From assembly GCF_026127265.1 (NCBI RefSeq), contig NZ_WWFG01000009.1:1-64000 (forward strand): a stretch of DNA of 64,000 nucleotides, read 5' to 3'. This document shows positions 11,443 through 20,945 of the stretch, piece after piece. A program made the translations under genes and the position numbers. Origin of the DNA: Nostoc sp. KVJ3 (GTDB lineage: Bacteria; Cyanobacteriota; Cyanobacteriia; Cyanobacteriales; Nostocaceae). The notes beneath the pieces are model-generated. The model made no database searches. It was given only the letters and a program-made list of their open reading frames with translations, and was not told the DNA's origin. Position 1 is the stretch's first letter. Each line of letters starts with the position of its first letter.

Positions 11443-12871
11443 AATCAAAGATTGATGAAATGGTTTTCTTCACTGCATGGGATTGCAACTCAGCCGTAAA
11501 TGCTTCATCAAAGTCATTGAATGTAGTTTTATCAATAAATAGTTGCTCTTTGTATTGAGAAATTTGCTCTGTTAATCCTAATACTGTTTCAGTTAAAGCT
11601 GACTCGATAGTTGATTGCTCAATATAATCAAAGATTGATAAAATGGCTTTCTTCACTGCATGGGATTGCAACTCAGCCGTAAATGCTTCATCAAAGTCAT
11701 TGAATGTAGTTTTATCAATAAATAGTTGCTCTTTGTATTGAGATAGTTGCTCTGTTAATCCTAATACTGTTTCAGTTAAAGCTGACTCGATAGCTGATTG
11801 CTCAATATAATCAGAGATTGACAAAATTGCTTTCTGATCTGCGTGGGATTGCAACTCAGTCGTCAACGCTGTTTCAAAGTCATTGAATGCAGTTTTAGCT
11901 CGAAAGAGTTGTTGCCGATAAATAGATAGTTGTTCTGTTAATTGTGGCAACGTTTCAGCCAAGGCATCATCAACTACTGACTGTTCAATAAAGTCAACGA
12001 TTGTATTTATGAATCTTTGGCTCTCCACTGCTTGCTCTTTAGGATTCTTCAACAGATTCTCAATAAGCTCATCATCCCGTTGGGGCTGGTAGTCAATAAA
12101 CTTATGTTTTTGTAAACCTGGGAATGTATAGGCAGGCCCCAAAGATGTGCCGCTGAATTTCTGGTCATTCCACGAGTACGAGATGCCCTTACTTTTACCG
12201 TTGCGTGTTAATCCGTGACGAACTTCTACACCTTGTAATTGCAATCGCTCAACCAGTTGCGGCATAGTCGGTTTATCTACTATGGCGCGGTCGATTACTT
12301 CAATTAGTTGGGTTTTGATTGACTGTTGTGGCGGCGTGTTTCTCAAACCATGCTCGTATTCTAGTTGTTCCCTTTCGATTCGTCGCTGTTGCCCATAGCT
12401 GGGGGCGCGGTTCAGTTTCTCCTTGCTACTTAGAGTTTGCTGTAAACCATATTCTAGTTCTAGCTGTCGAATGATTTTTTCAGAGCGCACATACTCCCAG
12501 CTATCGCGGGTAATCTTGCCGTCATCCAAACTGATTCTGCTGGCGCAAATATGTATATGGTCGTGGTTGCGGTCGCTGTGGCGGTAGATGGCATATTGGT
12601 TAGCTGTGTAACCCATTTCCTCGATGTACTTGTCGGCTACAAGGCACCAAGTATCATTGTCTAGCTGTTCGCCTGGGCTTAGTGAGAGCGAAACATGGTG
12701 AACTACTTTCTCCGCTTCTGGATTAAGTTGTCGAGACAGTCGGAATTCTCTAGCGAGTTCTCTGGCATTTCTGCCAAACATATTGCCGCCAATTAAAGAT
12801 GACTGCTCTTTGTTTTCAAGATAGTCAAGGAGTCCACGAAAGCTTTTACCCTTGGTTTGGTTGCCAATCAT
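11443..12871 (-). pseudogene. Relaxase/mobilisation nuclease, N-terminal part (MobP-type), interrupted by IS
   Basis: Would nick oriT and lead the strand during plasmid mobilisation. The N-terminus has the GNMFGRNAREL region and VHHVSLSLSPGE around residues 59-71, then the metal-binding three-histidine motif HSDRNHDHIHI near residues 106-116, typical of MobA/VirD2-like relaxases. From about residue 290 the 61-residue coiled repeats begin. The open frame runs past the IS junction to 11402 using IS sequence, so a truncated protein of about 489 residues keeping the whole nuclease domain could still be made. The start lies 2 bp past the mobC-like stop, which suggests translational coupling. The C-terminal half is at 8503-10172. 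Confidence 0.9.
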
Positions 12872-12873
12872 TT

Positions 12874-13278
12874 TTACTCCCAGTCCTCCTGCTCTCCGTC
12901 GTCGTCAATGTCATCGTCATCGGTAATTTCAGTTTCAATTTGGGACAGTTCCCGACCAATTTGTTGTAAGAGTTCTTGTAGCTGTTTTAGTTGTTCTGGA
13001 TCTGCGGGTGGTCGCAGTCCCATTTTAATAGCTGTATTGGTGGCTCTGGTAAGTTGATTAATATTGTTGCCGATGCGTACTAATTCTCTATAAGTAGCTA
13101 GGGTTATTTTGCTCAGTCGTTTGGGCAGTGGTTTTAGTAAAACACTGCGTCTTGTTAATTCAGCTATGCTTAGTCCCGCGTCTTGTGCTTTCAACTTAAT
13201 CATCTCGTGTTCGATTACGTTGACACGAGCTTCTAATGTCTTGGTACGAAGCAGGTTTTTTGACAGTTTAGGACGCAT
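12874..13278 (-). CDS. MobC-like relaxosome accessory protein
   Basis: About 134 residues from the chosen start (MRPKLSKN, ATG at 13276-13278). A frame to 13380 exists, but its first 34 residues look like translated non-coding DNA. The central LTRRSVLLKPLPKRLS followed by YRELVRIGNNINQLTRATN is the MobC signature: a basic segment, then a helical GNNINQ core. The tail is strongly acidic (DDDDIDDDGEQED). MobC proteins bind near oriT and help the relaxase open the strands. The gene lies directly upstream of the relaxase gene with 2 bp between, as in many mobilisable plasmids. No good ribosome-binding site was seen at this start, so the N-terminus is uncertain. Confidence 0.8.
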   Translation of the reverse strand: MRPKLSKNLLRTKTLEARVNVIEHEMIKLKAQDAGLSIAELTRRSVLLKPLPKRLSKITLATYRELVRIGNNINQLTRATNTAIKMGLRPPADPEQLKQLQELLQQIGRELSQIETEITDDDDIDDDGEQEDWE

Positions 13279-13705
13279 AACTGAGGGAGGTATGAGAGGG
13301 GGTTTCCAAAGCGGGGACACTTCCCCCTTTGGCAAGCCTGTCGTCCGAGCGAAGCGAGGTTTGCCGGAGGCAAAAGGCACGGCTTGCTTCTAGCCAAAAT
13401 ACGGGAGTAGCGAGGTGTCAAGTGCTACGGAGGTACGGGGACACAGCGAGAGACTGGGGGCGAGGGGACAACAGCGTAGCTGGGAGGACGGTTTCGGGTG
13501 ATTTCGGGTGGGATAAAGAACGATAACAGCGTAGCTGAAACCTCATGATTATATCAGTGTTTGCTGAATCACAGCGACGGCGTAGCTGGAGTGTCTTGGC
13601 TATAGTCAGCAACAGTCAACATCGGGGGAACATAGAAACAGCGTAGGTGAAACTTGCTTCTAATCTGGAGTTATACTTTTTTGAAAACGCTACTTTTGCC
13701 CCCAA
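13279..13705. other. Candidate oriT / cis region upstream of mobC with short spaced repeats
   Basis: A 427-bp non-coding stretch, locally GC-rich. It holds four copies of CAGCGTAGCTG or close variants at 13472-13482, 13528-13538, 13578-13588 and 13639-13649, spaced 50-61 bp. GTTTCGGGTGATTTCGGGTG at 13490-13509 contains two tandem copies of TTTCGGGTG. Its place ahead of mobC-relaxase is where oriT usually lies. No nic site was identified, so the oriT role is inferred from position. Confidence 0.4.
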
Positions 13706-15670
13706 TTAGGCAGCTTGCTGCCTTTGCTGGTTTAATGGAATTGCCATCACAAATTCTGTACCTTTACCCAAAGTGGAATTACACTGCAATTTTCCTTGAT
13801 GTTTTTGAGTAACAATCTGATAACTGATAGATAAACCTAAGCCTGTACCTTTGCCAACAGGTTTAGTAGTAAAAAAGGGATTAAATAATTGGTTTTGCAA
13901 ATTTTCAGGAATCCCAACTCCATTATCAACAATGCGAATAATTATTTGTTTGTCAGCAGTAAGTTCAGTTTGAATGCGAATTTGACCTTTACGCCTTATC
14001 AATGAAGTAGACGCGCTGTCTTCACCTTGAGGCAGGAGATGACAAATAACGAATGACTCTTCTATGGCATCAATTGCGTTTGTTATAAGTTTTATAAACA
14101 CCTGATTGAGTTCTCCGGCATAGCATTCCACCAGTGGCAGGTCAGCATATTCTTTGAGAATTTCAATTGCTGGATGATCTGGTGTAGCCTTGAGGCGGCT
14201 TTCTAAAAACATTAGTGTACTATCGATACCTTCATGGATGTTTACCAGTTTCATTTCTGCCTCATCTAAGCGTGAGAAGTTTCGGAGAGATAGCACAATT
14301 TGTTTAATTCTGTCCGCACCGAGTTTCATCGAAGTCAGCAACTTCGGCAAGTCTTGCATCAAGAAATTCAATTCAATTGCTTCTGCCTCATCTTGAATTT
14401 CTGGCACCGGCTGGGGATAGTGATGTTGGTAAAGTTGCAGTAATCTGAGCAAATCTTGGAGATATTCATGGGCGGGAGTGATATTACTATAAATAAAGCT
14501 GATTGGGTTGTTAATTTCATGTGCTAGTCCTGCTACTAACTGACTTAAGCTAGACATTTTTTCAGTTTGAATCAACTGAGCTTGAGTTTGTTGCAATTCT
14601 CGTAAAGCTTGCTCCAGTTCAAGCGATTGCTGTTGTAATGTTTTTTGTTGTTGACTAAGCAGCACAACCTGCATTTTCGCTTGTTGAGATAGTTGTATTT
14701 GTCGCCAAGCTATAATTGCTGCGACCCCAAGTAGTCCACCCAATATGGAAGCAAGTAAGTTCAGCGCTTTTAGTTGAGATTCGATGTTTTCACGCGGTAT
14801 AACCAGAGCTATTGACCAATTCGCTTGTTTGAGATGAACATAAGCAACATATTTGTTGGTGCCATCAATGGGAATGAGTTCGATTCCTTGCTGTTGGTTG
14901 ACCATACGACTAGCAAGCGCCGCTAAGTTAGGGTCGGCTGACTCTAGAAAACTGTGGGCAGGTTTTTCTAGAGTTGACATCACCGCTGGATTGGGATGAA
15001 TAATTGGCTCTCCCTTGGAGTTAAGTGCAAATGCATAACTGCCATTACCGTAGTGCAGTCTGTTGACTACTTGAATAATTCGATCTACCTTCAAGCTACC
15101 GTTCAAAACTCCAATAGGACGACTGGTAAGGTCATAACTTTGGCGAATAGGAGAAGAGATCGCCACAGCCGGAATTCCAGAAGTCCGACTGATGAAGGGA
15201 TCTGATATATTGACTTGTCCTGCCATTGCTTTTTGAATAAAATCCCGATCCAAGTTGTTGGCATCAGTTTTACCTACCAAAGTGTTGTAATAGGAACCGT
15301 TGGGCAGCGAAACTGCCATTTTGAAAAATTCATCAGTGCGCTTAATTTCTGCGTTTAAATATGGTTCAATAACTCCCCAATTTAAGGAACGCGCCACCTC
15401 TGTATTAGCAATAGTTTGAATTTCAATAGAGCAAATTGCTAACCATTGATCAATCTCATCAGTTCCTTGACGAACCTGAAGCAGCGCTTTTTCCTGAAGT
15501 TGTTGAACAATTAACTTTCTGACTACGAAGTAGCTAGCAATGCCAATCACCCCTATTGCTAAGGTAAAGCCAATCAAAATCAGTGGTGTTCTCACCTTAG
15601 ACAGTTGCTTTTTTGGCACAGGTTTGTATTGCCTAACTTGGAACAAATCACGTAATAGTAGATAGGACAT
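13706..15670 (-). CDS. Membrane sensor histidine kinase with extracytoplasmic Cache domain
   Basis: A 654-residue two-component sensor. The first membrane segment is at about 28-50. A double-Cache-type extracellular domain follows (about 55-300, with DRDFIQKAMAGQ, FISRTSGIPAVAISSPI and GVLNGSLKVDRI). The second membrane segment is at about 303-325, then a glutamine-rich coiled coil (330-375). The H box GLAHEINNPISF has the phospho-accepting His near 384, and the ATPase domain shows an N box (LITNAIDAIEE), DNGVGIP, FFTTKP and GTGLGLSI. It should sense a small ligand and phosphorylate a response regulator. No intact regulator is encoded nearby; the only one in the window is the broken NarL-type remnant at 28591. 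Nothing suggests truncation. Confidence 0.93.
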   Translation of the reverse strand: MSYLLLRDLFQVRQYKPVPKKQLSKVRTPLILIGFTLAIGVIGIASYFVVRKLIVQQLQEKALLQVRQGTDEIDQWLAICSIEIQTIANTEVARSLNWGVIEPYLNAEIKRTDEFFKMAVSLPNGSYYNTLVGKTDANNLDRDFIQKAMAGQVNISDPFISRTSGIPAVAISSPIRQSYDLTSRPIGVLNGSLKVDRIIQVVNRLHYGNGSYAFALNSKGEPIIHPNPAVMSTLEKPAHSFLESADPNLAALASRMVNQQQGIELIPIDGTNKYVAYVHLKQANWSIALVIPRENIESQLKALNLLASILGGLLGVAAIIAWRQIQLSQQAKMQVVLLSQQQKTLQQQSLELEQALRELQQTQAQLIQTEKMSSLSQLVAGLAHEINNPISFIYSNITPAHEYLQDLLRLLQLYQHHYPQPVPEIQDEAEAIELNFLMQDLPKLLTSMKLGADRIKQIVLSLRNFSRLDEAEMKLVNIHEGIDSTLMFLESRLKATPDHPAIEILKEYADLPLVECYAGELNQVFIKLITNAIDAIEESFVICHLLPQGEDSASTSLIRRKGQIRIQTELTADKQIIIRIVDNGVGIPENLQNQLFNPFFTTKPVGKGTGLGLSISYQIVTQKHQGKLQCNSTLGKGTEFVMAIPLNQQRQQAA

Positions 15671-15958
15671 GATAGGCAGTACTGAGAAATTTTAATTAGA
15701 CTTGTTACCTATAGTTCCCATGACATCAACTTTCAGAACAGAAATTTGTTTCTAAGCTAACTTTTCTCATTAAGTCTGTTGAACAAGTCACCAGCCCTGA
15801 CAAAGGTCGTTACTACACCTAATTAAGTAATCGGGTGTAGAGGTATGTTGATCTGTCCGCTCAGTGAATGATTAAGTACGTCATCATCTCCGGGAGCGTC
15901 TTTTGTTACTGTTAAGTTCAGTAGGAATTAAAAACCAATAAATTTTATAACGTCACTG

Positions 15959-16745
15959 TCAAGTTACAGATGTGTTGCACCGGGCAACGGCTCTTAGAAT
16001 GGACTCATTTGAGTAAACTTCGGTGGGCAGACAACTCAGTACAATCATCAGCAGTGAAGCCGTAACAGCCGGGCAACATGAGTGTAAAACTCGCCGCATC
16101 GCCGTACTACCAAGAACTTCGGTAACTTCCGCCACCCCGTCTAGCGAAGTTGGGAGTGATGATTCTGATTCAGCAATCAACATCGGGAAGTATTTACGGG
16201 CTAACCACTTTTCATCGTCGTCTAAGTCAGCCAAATTTTTATTACTACGGCTATTAAGACTATCTAATAGCAGGAGTAATAATTTTTTCGCATTGCTGCC
16301 AGCCCCCCCATCTCTGGGTAAATCGGCTCACCCAAGCTTGGGAGATTTCGGCAATGTTGGCGATCGCCGGTTGAGTAATTTTCTGTTTTGACTGCCAAAG
16401 TTGGGTTAGAGCATTGACTATAGCGTGGCCTGTCTGCTCACTGGCGTTACCCGCTTCGGGGCAGAGTTGGAAAGCATCAACGCTTTCTAATTTAACTCCT
16501 GGTAATTCACGATCAAGGAAACCCAAATCATAGTCAGCGCAGAAGTAGAATGTTAGCTCCACATTGGAGCGACGATGAGCGCGTAATCGGACAATCTGGC
16601 GGAAATAGAAGGTTCGTGTCACCAGGTGCAGTCTGATAATGAACTTTTCATTTTGGCTAGAGTGAATGCACAAAACTATTGAGAAATTAGCCACCTCGAA
16701 CCAGCACTGCTTTTGAATATGGCAGTGCAAATATGAGAGCAACAA
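15959..16745 (-). pseudogene. Frameshifted remnant gene downstream of the replication gene
   Basis: Two open frames (16260-16745 and 15959-16234) join into one of about 261 codons if one A is removed from an A6 run (T6 at 16283-16288 on the plus strand). The join then reads WQQCEK-LLLLLLDSLNS without interruption. The middle part (QPAIANIAEISQAWVSRFTQRWGGW) looks like a helix-turn-helix or winged-helix C-terminus seen in cyanobacterial plasmid proteins. I do not recognise a named family and the N-terminal part looks truncated. It starts 15 bp after the replication gene stops, so the two are probably co-transcribed. Either a decayed gene or a one-base assembly error. Confidence 0.55.
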
Positions 16746-16760
16746 TTTATCAAGTCTATT

Positions 16761-19700
16761 TCAGTCCCTATCTACTGGTGTAAGTTCAGTGAACGGCAAT
16801 AAAACCACTGTATTGTTGGTTAAGTTCTGACATCTTAAGCTACTATCTAATGTTTTGCTCTGTACCAAGAACTGGTCATCATCTCCTGTGACGGTACATA
16901 CAAGTCCAATCAATTTTTCTATAAGGGATTTCGGGTGATGTTGATTTGGATCTCCTAGATTATTTTGAGTATTAAAAGACATAGCTGATCCATCAGACTC
17001 TCCAAGATTTTTCAGGCGTTCGCGTCGTGCGGCACGTTTAGCTAATATGGACATCAGGCTAGACCAAGTTTCAGGATCAAGTCGGTAGACTTTAATTTTT
17101 TGCCTCTCAAACCCCGGCTCAAACCTCGACCAGCGAAAAGCTGCTTTGATTCCCAACTGCGATAACATCTGATGCACAACCTGCACATCACTCATTTTGT
17201 CGCTGATGGTGCGGTTGAGATGGTGTAATATTTCTGGGGCATAAAGGCGAATCTTGTCGGCGTAGGGTTTGAGGTCAGCTTTAGTCCATTCTTTGTTTGG
17301 ATCTAAAAAGTCATTTAATCCAAATGCTTCTCGCATAGAACGCCGCAGTGCTGTACCGGAAATATCCCACGGGCAAACAGCTTGATTCCAATTAGCTTGT
17401 TTCTCTAATGATTTGGCTGTTCTGTCAAGTCCTAATTCGGGATAAAGTTGCGCTTCTAAGTTGAGCAGTTCCCCGCGCCGTCGGCCTTCTTTGTCCCAAA
17501 GTACAACTTCTAATGTTAGCTCGTCTACGCAGTAGAAATCTTTCAGGTAATATTTTCTAATTGCTAGTGCGTCTTCTGGTGAAACTGCTTCTTGGGATTC
17601 TAGCAGGGCTATTTCTGGGTAAGTTAAATCGGCGGCGGCTACTATGTCTTTGGCTTCAATTTGTTTGATTTCGTCTTTGGCTGACTTTAATAACAGTTTG
17701 ACTGCCGATTCGGATTGTCGATTATCAATTGTAATCTGATGCCCTTCATGTCTTAGTCGAATTAGCAGTGCATCAGAGAGATTCATCATTGAATAATTCT
17801 GCTCGGCACTAATTCGGGCATACAAATTAACATGGGGGTTTGATTGCCAATCGAAATTAGCAATACCTTCAACAATATCAGGTCTGAGGTTGGAGCGGAC
17901 TAAACTAACAGTGGCATCTGTTCTCTGTTGTAATTGTGCTTTAATTTCTAGATAATTACTGGAGCGAGAAACTTTACAATAATTTGTCCCACGTTTGGCA
18001 CACCAAACTGTGCGGTCTACGTTGTCTCGCACTCGAATTAAGGATTGGGACATATCAGCGTCGGTGGATGATGCGCCGGTGAAAATTCCATAGACTTTCT
18101 CGATGACTTCTGGAATTTCTATGCTGACTCCGGTGGCGACTGTGGGAGAACAAATAATTACGTCATATAACCCTGAAGCTAATACTGCATCGGGATTTTT
18201 TAGAAACCTTTTTTCGTCTGGATTGCCACTGGTTTCTGAGTTAACTAGCAGGATTCTAATACCAGGATTTTGTTTTTGTAGCAGTCGGGCTGTTGTCTTG
18301 CTGGTGGCTTTGCTATCTGTGGTGACATATAGCGCCTTACCTGACTTGATGTTTTGTGCATTTTGGATTAACTCGTTTATAACAGCTGATTTGTCTTTGG
18401 CTTGAATAAATGTTACGTGGTAGGGTTTGGGTTGATAGTCGTTACAAATTAAGTAGATTGGGGCTGGTTCTTCTCGCAGTTCCCAGAGGTAATTTAGGGT
18501 TGGGTTGTTTAAATCAGCGTCAGCAGCAATAATCAGGCGGGCGACTCTAATTAATTCTGCAAATCTCGCTAGTAATGCTGGACGTTTACCGTCTTTATCA
18601 CAGGTGCTAGAAGTTAGTAAGTGACGAACAACTTGGACAATTTCATCAATGATTAAGTCACAGCCAGCAAATTTTTTCGGGTCGATGGCTAGGAGTGAAT
18701 CAACACAGAAACCAATTCGGAAACTGTAAGCTCCTCCTTTGATAAAATTGCCGTTGACTTTATCTAAGTCGCCTCGGTAATCTAAATCTGCCCTGGCACA
18801 TAAATTCTGTACGAGCGCAATTCTGTGACTCGGTGCTAATAATTTCGGAGAATGCGCTGTTGCTTTGGCCATAAACTTAGTTTTACCAGTGCCTTTGCCT
18901 GAGTTGATGCCAATAATTCCTGACTCAGGTAAGTCTTTGATCTCTAAGGTCGATAAGTCGGCTGTGGTCAGTTTTAATGAGGGTTCGTAAGTTAACCGAT
19001 TTTCTAAGCGTTGCCACAATTGCCAATGTGCTACTGAAAGGGCTTGCTTTAAGGCATAAGACCAGGCTGTTACCCCAGCGTTTACTATCAGGTCATCAAC
19101 GCCTTTACACAGTCCTTTTTGACCGTCCCAGATGGCGATATCAACTATTGAGCCGGCGGCGGTCAGTAATCGGCTAAAGCGGAAAGTCGCAGCGTTAACT
19201 CGTCTCTGGGTTAGAGTATTGGTGTCTTGGTCAAAGGCGAGGGTAAATTTTCTCCCTTTAACAGCAAATCTTGCTATATCTGGGATTAAATAGGGCAAAA
19301 CATGGTTGCCTAATAAATCTTTGCTGCGGTAGCCGCCGTTAATTCCGTAAAGGGCAATGGCTACAAATCCCTCTGACAACAGGCATAACGATTTTTTACC
19401 GCCTTCTGTAATCACGATCGGGATTTCTGGGTGGAGTTCTAGCCAGTTCCAGAAACTTTCGCCAGGAGGGGGGACTTCTACGCCGTAGCGGTTGGCTATT
19501 AAGCGTCTATTTTCTCGGTTGACGGTGGGGAGATAAGCCCGTGAACCGTTGCCAATTGGGGTTTCGTATTTTTGCTCTTTGTCTTTTTTCGTGTCAGTCC
19601 TCGGTTGACTGAGTTTGCCTTGCCAGGGGCTACCGTCTTCATTAATAAATATTGCGGCGTGGAGTGTGGGTTTGGCTTGATGCCCAAATCTGGTATATTT

Positions 19701-19910
19701 CCAGTTCAGTGCATCGTGGATTGGGGTTGATACATCCCCGCCATCACTAATTTCTATGTCCGAGACGATGCGGATGTTATCAGTGTACAGAGAAACTGCG
19801 ATCGCTGAATCAGTAATAAATTCTCGCTCAATTCGGCTGGTAAACTCGCTTAAGCTCTCTACTGGCAGTAGGTTTAGAGCAGATGGTAGAACACTGGATA
19901 GATTTTTCAA
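16761..19910 (-). CDS. Plasmid replication protein, CyRepA1-like (DUF3854 plus helicase-type ATPase)
   Basis: A 1049-residue protein of the kind found on cyanobacterial plasmids and taken to be their replication initiator/primase-helicase. The N-terminal half has a DUF3854 Toprim-like region (about 165-290: IPIVITEGGKKSLCLL, GINGGYR and the acidic TLAFDQDTN). Then comes a helicase-like ATPase with Walker A GKGTGKTKF near residues 336-344, a DEAH-like box LIIDEI near 418, and a second RecA-like lobe (GKALYVTTDSKATS; SPTVATGVSIEIP; QSLIRVRDN). The length is normal and the frame intact. A long 5' leader (19911-20503) may hold the origin and copy control. The family call comes from recalled sequence pattern, not from a search. 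Confidence 0.87.
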   Translation of the reverse strand: MKNLSSVLPSALNLLPVESLSEFTSRIEREFITDSAIAVSLYTDNIRIVSDIEISDGGDVSTPIHDALNWKYTRFGHQAKPTLHAAIFINEDGSPWQGKLSQPRTDTKKDKEQKYETPIGNGSRAYLPTVNRENRRLIANRYGVEVPPPGESFWNWLELHPEIPIVITEGGKKSLCLLSEGFVAIALYGINGGYRSKDLLGNHVLPYLIPDIARFAVKGRKFTLAFDQDTNTLTQRRVNAATFRFSRLLTAAGSIVDIAIWDGQKGLCKGVDDLIVNAGVTAWSYALKQALSVAHWQLWQRLENRLTYEPSLKLTTADLSTLEIKDLPESGIIGINSGKGTGKTKFMAKATAHSPKLLAPSHRIALVQNLCARADLDYRGDLDKVNGNFIKGGAYSFRIGFCVDSLLAIDPKKFAGCDLIIDEIVQVVRHLLTSSTCDKDGKRPALLARFAELIRVARLIIAADADLNNPTLNYLWELREEPAPIYLICNDYQPKPYHVTFIQAKDKSAVINELIQNAQNIKSGKALYVTTDSKATSKTTARLLQKQNPGIRILLVNSETSGNPDEKRFLKNPDAVLASGLYDVIICSPTVATGVSIEIPEVIEKVYGIFTGASSTDADMSQSLIRVRDNVDRTVWCAKRGTNYCKVSRSSNYLEIKAQLQQRTDATVSLVRSNLRPDIVEGIANFDWQSNPHVNLYARISAEQNYSMMNLSDALLIRLRHEGHQITIDNRQSESAVKLLLKSAKDEIKQIEAKDIVAAADLTYPEIALLESQEAVSPEDALAIRKYYLKDFYCVDELTLEVVLWDKEGRRRGELLNLEAQLYPELGLDRTAKSLEKQANWNQAVCPWDISGTALRRSMREAFGLNDFLDPNKEWTKADLKPYADKIRLYAPEILHHLNRTISDKMSDVQVVHQMLSQLGIKAAFRWSRFEPGFERQKIKVYRLDPETWSSLMSILAKRAARRERLKNLGESDGSAMSFNTQNNLGDPNQHHPKSLIEKLIGLVCTVTGDDDQFLVQSKTLDSSLRCQNLTNNTVVLLPFTELTPVDRD

Positions 19911-20503
19911 TTTCTTTCTCCTGGCAGTGGGTTAAATTGCCCTGGCCAAGAAAAGACTGATGTTCAACTTTTATCTACAGAACAGTTGGCGTAACTTGTG
20001 CGGTAGAGGGGGAAAGAGTCAAGTAGTTTGGGTAAAGCCTTCAAATAAGTTCTTTTTTTCCTTTTAATCTGTTGGAAGTAAGGCTTATAATCAATGAAAG
20101 GCTCCACTTGATTCTTACTCCAGTGGGGGTTTTACATTCTGTCTTTTCTGGCGGGGTGGACGCGTGGTAGGTGTTTCAGCACCGAAGCCACAAATTACAA
20201 CAACCGAAATCAAATGAAGAATTTGAGCCTAAGTCTGTGAGTTCGTACCTCGCAGACTTTTTGGCTTATTAGCTCAATTTCTTAAAGATTTAAAACCATA
20301 AATAGAACTTAGTTGGTTGGGGTTGAGATGTTGTTTGCTTGTCAGCATATCATTAAGTAACATTAGGCACATATTGTCATTTGGCTAACAGTCAGTAAAA
20401 AGTCAGAAATCCGTATATAGATACCAATTAATAAATCCATCAAATCTTACTAGTTTGGCTATAGCTTGAGTGATAGGTTAGTTTCCCCTTTGCGATCGCG
20501 TCT
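19911..20503. other. Leader/upstream region of the replication gene, possible origin
   Basis: 593 bp without a gene, ahead of the minus-strand replication gene. It contains a TTATAAT box near 20088-20094 on the plus strand, and then a plus-strand terminator-like hairpin at 20231-20263. No iteron array was seen. Placement next to the replication gene makes it the first place to look for the origin and for copy-number control. Confidence 0.35.
20231..20264 (+). terminator. Rho-independent terminator-like hairpin in the replication-gene leader
   Basis: AAGTCTGTGAG (20231-20241) pairs with CTCGCAGACTT (20248-20258) around a short loop, with one mismatch, and is followed by a T-run. The T-run is on the plus strand only, so it would end a plus-strand transcript, opposite to the replication gene. 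No plus-strand gene precedes it. It therefore fits a short antisense RNA over the replication-gene leader. Confidence 0.6.
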
Positions 20504-20659
20504 TTACTCATTTGTCTTAAGCCAATCCTTGAGTAATGTGTTTACTATTTCACCCATAGGCTTACCTTGCTTAGTACAGGCCACTTTAAATTTCAGTTTC
20601 ACATCCTTGTCCACATAGACACTTAGCTCAGTCATTCCCTCTGGAATTTTCTTAGACAT
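20504..20659 (-). CDS. ParG-like ribbon-helix-helix DNA-binding protein
   Basis: 51 residues from the start MSKKIPEGM (ATG at 20657-20659), preceded by the purine-rich AAGAGAG. A longer frame to 20776 has no better start. The body (ELSVYVDKDVKLKFKVACTK, then GKPMGEIVNTLLKDWLKTNE) closely follows the C-terminal RHH fold of ParG-type partition proteins, including the final WLKxNE. Such dimers bind short repeats in their own promoter and pair with a ParA ATPase. A parA-parB pair exists elsewhere in the window (49022-50952), so this may be a stand-alone regulator rather than the partition partner. Confidence 0.75.
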   Translation of the reverse strand: MSKKIPEGMTELSVYVDKDVKLKFKVACTKQGKPMGEIVNTLLKDWLKTNE

Positions 20660-20670
20660 TTTCTCTCTTT

Positions 20671-20740
20671 GCGCGATATCTAGTATTCTCGCATCACCTC
20701 CGGCATCTTCGTCTACCACGTATTGCGCGATTGCGCGATA
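20671..20740. promoter_or_regulatory. Repeated GCGCGAT(A/T) boxes ahead of the ParG-like gene (candidate operator/centromere)
   Basis: GCGCGATA at 20671-20678 and 20733-20740, and GCGCGATT at 20725-20732; the last two are in tandem with an 8-bp period. They lie 12-81 bp upstream of the start of the RHH gene. RHH proteins of the ParG type usually bind such short direct repeats to repress themselves and sometimes to form the partition complex. No binding was shown; the link is by position. Confidence 0.5.
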
Positions 20741-20945
20741 TACGTTATGATAACAGACAAGACAGAGAAACAACAACAGCCGTTAACCAATTCGTGTCTG
20801 CCGAGTAAGGAAAAACCTTATAAATCAATCCTTTTAGCGTGTGGACACTCCAAAGCTACCGTTAGTTGTCAATACCTGTTGATTACTTGTCAGCATTTGT
20901 TATTGACTATCAATTACTGTTTGACCATTAATCGATAAATGAAGT

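Larger units (their letters stand above)
9517..12010 (-). repeat. Seven tandem 183-bp (61-codon) repeats within the relaxase gene, split by an IS
   Basis: The repeated protein unit begins with DYIEQS and contains a TFNDxxxA core and QLSQY. The DNA period is exactly 183 bp on both sides of the IS (11802 to 11985; 9608 to 9791 to 9974 to 10157). I count seven units with the IS removed. The units are heptad-rich and should form coiled coil, probably a spacer between the relaxase and C-terminal domains. The near-identical copies at 9608-9974 suggest recent amplification. Coordinates include the inserted IS at 10173-11442. Confidence 0.8.

Noticed and set aside
13109..13612. Several short frames upstream of mobC
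   Set aside because: They overlap each other on both strands in repeat-bearing non-coding DNA and have no recognisable product.
20723..20938. Plus-strand 71-codon frame starting in the GCGCGATA boxes
   Set aside because: Low-complexity product without motif; it starts in the operator region and has no ribosome-binding site.
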